A DNA stretch of 17,725 nucleotides from Actinomycetospora sp. (GTDB lineage: Bacteria > Actinomycetota > Actinomycetes > Mycobacteriales > Pseudonocardiaceae), in contig JAICLN010000035.1 of the NCBI GenBank assembly GCA_025925615.1, forward strand, positions 1 through 17,725, given 5' to 3'. A program made the translations under genes and the position numbers. This document shows positions 14,686 to 17,725 of the stretch, piece after piece; positions within the stretch are counted from its first letter, which is position 1; each line of letters starts with the position of its first letter. Below the pieces are notes generated by a model, which was given only the letters and a program-made list of their open reading frames with translations, did not search any database and had not been told where the DNA came from.

Positions 14686-15009
14686 AAGCGTCCGGGCGTG
14701 CTGCGCTGGCTGGCGTACGCGTTCGGGGCGCGGCTGCCCGTCACCTACGGGGCGTGGGTGCTGCACGACCTCACGGCCCGGACCTGGTTCGTGCGCCAGC
14801 TCGCGCGCACCGCGGTGCAGTGCGTGCCGGCTGGCCTGCTCGCGCTGCTGCCGGGACCGGCCTGGCTGCGGGTGGCGCTGCCGTGCTTCGTGCTCTTCTC
14901 GGCGCTGTTCATGGCCGCGATCTTCTCCCCGATGATCCGGGAGAAGCGGCTCTACCAGCACGGCTTCCTCCCGGAGCTGGTGCTCAACCCGGAGGATCGA
15001 GGGTCGTGA
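14674..15009 (+). CDS. DUF5313 family small membrane protein
   Basis: The 111-residue product matches the actinobacterial DUF5313 family, small proteins of unknown function. The characteristic N-terminal block is LRWLAYAFGARLPVTYGAWV (10-29) followed by LHDLTARTWFVRQLAR. Two hydrophobic segments (about 48-60 and 66-84) suggest a membrane hairpin, and the C-terminal REKRLYQHGFLPEL is typical of the family. The GTG start at 14674 lies in the right-hand small hairpin of repeat element D, so the first four residues (MRST) are element-encoded; no ribosome binding site other than the palindromic sequence is visible. It begins 11 bp after the FAD/Fe-S gene stop and may be read from the same mRNA if element D does not terminate it. 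Confidence 0.82.
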   Translation: MRSTKRPGVLRWLAYAFGARLPVTYGAWVLHDLTARTWFVRQLARTAVQCVPAGLLALLPGPAWLRVALPCFVLFSALFMAAIFSPMIREKRLYQHGFLPELVLNPEDRGS

Positions 15010-15172
15010 GTCGCTCGGGCGCCCGGATCGGGTCGTCCACCAACGGCACCCCCGCCCCGAGCCGCCCGAGCATGTCGTCCAGCTCCTCGACGTAGCTCTG
15101 CGCCCGCCCGGCGTCGACCCGCGCCCGCCGCACGGCGGCCAGCAGCGGCGTCCCGGCGGGGATCGCGGCCAT
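14984..15172 (-). CDS. Small hypothetical protein (62 aa)
   Basis: A short reading frame giving a plausible small soluble protein, MAAIPAGTPLLAAVRR at the start, a helical middle with VEELDDMLGRLGAG, and an acidic/Pro-rich end. The ATG at 15172 has GGAG 7 bases upstream; starts at 15184 (GTG) or 15175 (GTG) would add up to four residues. Its 3' end overlaps the convergent DUF5313 gene by 26 bp. It would otherwise leave a gap of 272 bp between DUF5313 and the protease stop. I know no family for it. Residue composition is more protein-like than the alternative frames here, but in DNA this GC-rich chance frames are common, so it is uncertain. Confidence 0.4.
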   Translation of the reverse strand: MAAIPAGTPLLAAVRRARVDAGRAQSYVEELDDMLGRLGAGVPLVDDPIRAPERLTTLDPPG

Positions 15173-15218
15173 CACCCGCTCCACCCCGACGGCTACGTCT
15201 GGTCGCGCTCCCCCGTCG

Positions 15219-15302
15219 GTGCGCCGTCGCGCTCGTGAGCACTTTCCCGTGTCGTACGGCGGAACAGTGCTGGAATGGTGCTCACGAGGCCGGAGGCCAC
15301 CT
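15219..15302. repeat. Three-hairpin boundary element, copy B (inverted relative to A and C)
   Basis: An outer 11-bp stem CTCGTGAGCAC (15232-15242) pairs with 15278-15288. The 35-bp centre is diverged and holds a further arm-like sequence (GGAACAGTGCT at 15261-15271). Small flanking hairpins are GCGC-CGTC-GCGC (15221-15232) and GGCC-GGA-GGCC (15288-15298). Read on the - strand, its ends match copies A and C in order, so it points the other way. It contains the TGA stop of the TAP-type protease (15282-15284). Confidence 0.75.
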
Positions 15303-16799
15303 GGCGCCGGGATCGGGCGGGCAGACGGTGCCCTCGGCCGGGGGCCGGCCCGGGTCGAGCAGGTAGGCCGCAGCGGCGTCCTGGGCGCAGTGGCTGGGGA
15401 GGTCGAGCGTGGTGTGGCCGAACCCGTCGACGACGAGGACGCGGGCCGCCGAGAGCACGGCGGCGGTGGCGCGGGCGATCGCGAGCGGGGTGTCCGGGTC
15501 GTCCCGGGCGTTGACCACGAGGGCCGGGGCGTGCAGCGGCGCGTTCCACGGGCCGAGCCAGCGGTCGGGGTCGATCGCCGGCCAGTCGACGCAGGCGGCC
15601 GTGTTCAGCGCGGCAGGCACCCCGAACAGCGGGTGGGCGGCCTGCTCGGCGGGCAGCAGCGCGGTGATCTGATCGGCGGTCGGCGTGACGACGTCGGTGC
15701 ACTGGATCGCGAGGAACGCCGCGGAGTGCGCGGGGGCGCCGGCGGCCGGATCGGGCACGACGGGGCCCGGCGCGAGTCCGGCGGGGGCACGGACGGCGAG
15801 CGTGCGGGCGAGCGAGGCGAGCCGCCCGCCCGACTCGAGCGCCGTCGCGACGCGGTCGGCCAGATCGGCGGAGCCGCCGGCGCGGGTGGCGGCCGCGATC
15901 GCGGCGTCGAGGCGGGCGCGCGGGTCGGCGCCGGGCGGTCCAGCGAGGGCGCACTGCGCGGGACCGGCCGTCGAGCAGGCACCGAGGAAGGCCTGCACCG
16001 ACGCGTCGCGCGCCGCCGCCACCCCGGCGCGGACGTCGACGGGCCGACCGGGGTCGGCGGTCCCGGCGTTCGCGGCGACGTCGAGGGCGCCGTCGACGAC
16101 GAGGGCGCGCAGGTGGTCGGGGAAGAGGTTCGCGTAGGTGGCACCGAGGACCGTGCCGTAGGAGTAGCCGTAGACGCTGATCTGCGGATCGCCCAGGGAC
16201 TGGCGGACCAGGTCGAGGTCGCGGGCGGCGTTCGCGGTGGACAGGTGGCGCAGCAGCTCGCCCGAGGCGGCCGCGCACGCCTGTCCGGCCGCGCGGGCCG
16301 ACGTCCAGAATCCGGCGGGGTCGGCGAGCGGGGAGCCGACCGGGGTCACGGGCTGCCCGTCGAAGGGCCCGCAGCGGACCGGGGTGCTCTGCCCCACCCC
16401 GCGGGGGTCGACCGCGAGGACGTCCATCCGCGCGCGGACCCCGTCGAACCGGCCGGCGAGGCGGCGCAGGCTCGAGGTGCTGGGCGTGCCCGGGCCGCCG
16501 TAGTTCACCGCGAGGGTGCCGATGCGATGGGCCGGGTCGAGGGCGGGCAGCCGGACCATGCCGAGCGCGATGGTCGGACCGGTGGGGTTCCGGTAGTCCA
16601 GCGGCACCGGCACCGTGGCGCACCGGAACGCGCCGCCGCACGGGCGCCAGGCGATCCGCGGCACCGCCGCCCCGTTCGTGCCCAGCACCCCGGGTGCCGA
16701 CGTGGCGCCCGCGGCGCCCGGTGCCGTCGCCGACGGTCCGGCGCACGCCGCGAGCAGCAGCAGGAGCGCCAGGAGGAGGTGGCTTCGCCATGTGAGCAC
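15282..16799 (-). CDS. TAP-type alpha/beta-hydrolase lipoprotein (tripeptidyl aminopeptidase family)
   Basis: A 505-residue exported serine hydrolase of the actinobacterial TAP/SlpD/Hip1 type, which removes short peptides from protein N-termini at the cell surface. The first 19 residues are a lipoprotein signal: R5, a Leu-rich core, then the lipobox LAAC with lipidated Cys19. The hydrolase domain has NYGGPG for the oxyanion region, VDPRGVGQS, and the nucleophile S213 in GYSYGT. The C-terminal TAP-like domain has the likely acid D434 in ARDDPDTP and H462 in DGFGHTT. The only standard start is the GTG at 16799, inside the stem of repeat element C; an in-frame TAA lies in that hairpin's loop just upstream. 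The stop lies in element B, and the last residues RWPPAS are also element-encoded. No ribosome binding site is seen. Confidence 0.88.
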   Translation of the reverse strand: MLTWRSHLLLALLLLLAACAGPSATAPGAAGATSAPGVLGTNGAAVPRIAWRPCGGAFRCATVPVPLDYRNPTGPTIALGMVRLPALDPAHRIGTLAVNYGGPGTPSTSSLRRLAGRFDGVRARMDVLAVDPRGVGQSTPVRCGPFDGQPVTPVGSPLADPAGFWTSARAAGQACAAASGELLRHLSTANAARDLDLVRQSLGDPQISVYGYSYGTVLGATYANLFPDHLRALVVDGALDVAANAGTADPGRPVDVRAGVAAARDASVQAFLGACSTAGPAQCALAGPPGADPRARLDAAIAAATRAGGSADLADRVATALESGGRLASLARTLAVRAPAGLAPGPVVPDPAAGAPAHSAAFLAIQCTDVVTPTADQITALLPAEQAAHPLFGVPAALNTAACVDWPAIDPDRWLGPWNAPLHAPALVVNARDDPDTPLAIARATAAVLSAARVLVVDGFGHTTLDLPSHCAQDAAAAYLLDPGRPPAEGTVCPPDPGARWPPAS

Positions 16800-16846
16800 T
16801 TTCAGGGGTTATAGCACCGGAAAGTGCTCACGTGCGCGCAGCGCAC
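16777..16846. repeat. Three-hairpin boundary element, copy C
   Basis: The core GTGAGCACTTTCAGGGG (16792-16808) pairs with 16815-16831 at 15 of 17 positions around the loop TTATAG. Small hairpins flank it: TGGC-TTC-GCCA (16780-16790) and GTGCGC-GCA-GCGCAC (16832-16846). Orientation is as in copy A. The left arm holds the GTG start of the TAP-type protease (16797-16799, read on the - strand). The right small hairpin abuts the TAG stop of the upstream glycosyltransferase gene (16847-16849). It may end transcription of that gene, and if transcribed through would bury the protease start codon in a stem. Confidence 0.85.
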
Positions 16847-17725
16847 CTATGCGAGGTTCCGCAACGACGGCCACGCCTGCGCCCACGGGGCCCGCGGGGT
16901 GCAGATCGCCAGCGGGACGCCGCTGTTCACCGGGGCGACCGGCGAGACCGGGGTGCGCGGCAGCTGGACCAGGCGCGCGCAGAACCGTGGCGCCCACGGC
17001 ACCTCGCCGACCAGCAGCGCGTCGTCCGAGCCGGGCGGCACGTCGAAGTACCCGAAGCCTCGGTGCGTGGAGTAGATCGGCGTTCGCAGACCGCGCGCAG
17101 GGCCCTCGTACTCGAGGGCGGAGGCGTACCAGTACGAGTAGGCGACGACGACGGTGTGCTCGCGCTGCGGCGCGGGGATCGCCGCCCGGGCCCGGGCCAC
17201 CGCCGTCGTCAGCTCCGGCCAGCCGACCTGCCCCATCGTCTCGAACTCGGTCGGCGCCCGCCATGATGACGGCCCCACCGGCAGCACCCACAACATCGCC
17301 GCCACCACGCCGATGCCCACCACCGTCGGGCGCAGCGTCCAGCGCCACGCCCGGTGCCACGGTCGGTCCGGGAGCGAGCCCGCCGCCACCGCGCCCGCGG
17401 CGAGCACGAGCGCGTAGAGCCCCGAGAGGTAGTAGGGCCGTCCGCCGGCCGCGAGCAGCACGAGGGTGACCAGCACGGCCGCGATGCCCAGCGACCGCCA
17501 CGGGCGCATCCGCTCGGACCGCAGCAGCGCCCAGAACCCGAGCACCACGAGCACCGCCCCGGGCAGCACCCCGGCGTAGTAGACCGCGCGCGGCAGGAAC
17601 TCCCAGCGGTTGCCGAAGAGCGACGACTCCCCCGCGACCACCGAGCCCATCCGCAGCTGCGGCCAGTCGTGCTGGGCCTGCCACACCAGCGTCGGGACCG
17701 TCGACGCCGCGGCCACCGCGAGCCC
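16847..17725 (-). CDS. GT39/ArnT-like membrane glycosyltransferase, C-terminal part (5' end beyond window)
   Basis: The 292 visible residues are the C-terminal part of a polytopic glycosyltransferase of the GT39/ArnT type, which use polyprenyl-phosphate sugars at the outer membrane face of the cytoplasmic membrane. The segment PTLVWQAQHDWPQLRMGSVV, the hydrophobic helices that follow (YYAGVLPGAVLVVLGFWALL, then IAAVLVTLVLLAAG, GLYALVLAAGAVAAG and VVGIGVVAAMLWVLPVG) and the motif GGRPYYLSGLYA are typical of actinobacterial members. The last 130 or so residues form a soluble extracytoplasmic domain. The frame is open to the window edge (17725), so the start and catalytic N-terminal part are missing. 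The TAG stop is directly next to repeat element C. Acceptor and sugar are unknown. Confidence 0.82.
   Translation of the reverse strand, partial: GLAVAAASTVPTLVWQAQHDWPQLRMGSVVAGESSLFGNRWEFLPRAVYYAGVLPGAVLVVLGFWALLRSERMRPWRSLGIAAVLVTLVLLAAGGRPYYLSGLYALVLAAGAVAAGSLPDRPWHRAWRWTLRPTVVGIGVVAAMLWVLPVGPSSWRAPTEFETMGQVGWPELTTAVARARAAIPAPQREHTVVVAYSYWYASALEYEGPARGLRTPIYSTHRGFGYFDVPPGSDDALLVGEVPWAPRFCARLVQLPRTPVSPVAPVNSGVPLAICTPRAPWAQAWPSLRNLA

Noticed and set aside
15193..16791. Long - strand frame beginning with an ATG at 16791
   Set aside because: It is a shifted frame of the TAP-type protease gene, Arg/Pro/Gly-rich and without motifs; the protease frame has a lipobox and full catalytic triad.
897..16846. 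Calling the repeat elements an insertion sequence or CRISPR array
   Set aside because: There is no transposase in the window, the copies are far apart and not regularly spaced, and no spacers are present; the copies are short palindromic elements only.

Overview
The window is very GC-rich DNA with third codon positions almost all G or C, many GTG starts and dense gene packing. Together with the gene families present (a ChoD-type cholesterol oxidase, DUF5313, a SCO6745-family protein and a TAP-type lipoprotein protease), this points to a chromosomal segment of an actinomycete. Pseudonocardiaceae is my guess, by inference only. I see no tRNA, rRNA, CRISPR array, transposase, integrase or phage gene.

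Layout. Positions 15-896 (+) encode a SCO6745-family protein. Positions 948-4488 are a carotenoid-tailoring locus: a CruF-type membrane protein (-) diverges from a GT2 glycosyltransferase and a CrtI/CrtD-type desaturase (+, 4-bp overlap). A CDP-alcohol phosphatidyltransferase (4382-5107, -) runs tail-to-tail into the desaturase. It diverges from a YihY/BrkB-type membrane protein that reads without a stop into an NADPH:quinone reductase (5153-7012, +). After a hairpin terminator come an unrecognised 176-aa protein (7089-7619) and choD (7678-9441), which has a dyad and a probable leaderless promoter in front. A hairpin-rich 225-bp spacer follows. Next is a tight + strand run: pepE-like dipeptidase (9667-10380), an amidohydrolase overlapping it by 43 bp (10338-11627), a 1004-aa FAD/Fe-S D-2-hydroxyacid dehydrogenase (11648-14662) and DUF5313 (14674-15009). 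The right end is on the - strand: a small ORF (14984-15172), a TAP-type lipoprotein protease (15282-16799) and the 3' part of a GT39-like glycosyltransferase (16847 to beyond the window edge).

The most unusual content is a family of short structured elements at gene boundaries. Four copies (about 897-970, 14579-14685, 15219-15302, 16777-16846) share one architecture: a small hairpin with sequence like GGCCTYCGGCC, then a long central palindrome starting GTG and ending CAC, then a second small hairpin beginning CACGWGCG and ending GCAC. Three copies share the core GTGAGCAC...GTGCTCAC. The fourth has the same ends but a different 21-bp-arm core. Seven gene boundaries lie in or directly against these elements: the stop codons of the CruF-type, FAD/Fe-S and TAP genes, the start codons of the TAP and DUF5313 genes, and the flush TAG stops of the SCO6745 and GT39 genes. 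The TAP gene lies between two oppositely oriented copies and takes both its start and stop codon from them. A further hairpin-rich stretch after choD may be a diverged relative.

Other points: the carotenoid trio suggests hydration, desaturation and glycosylation of a carotenoid end group, with backbone genes elsewhere. The amidohydrolase lacks acidic residues expected from CodA/AtzC. The CDP-alcohol transferase has Leu in place of the motif Arg.
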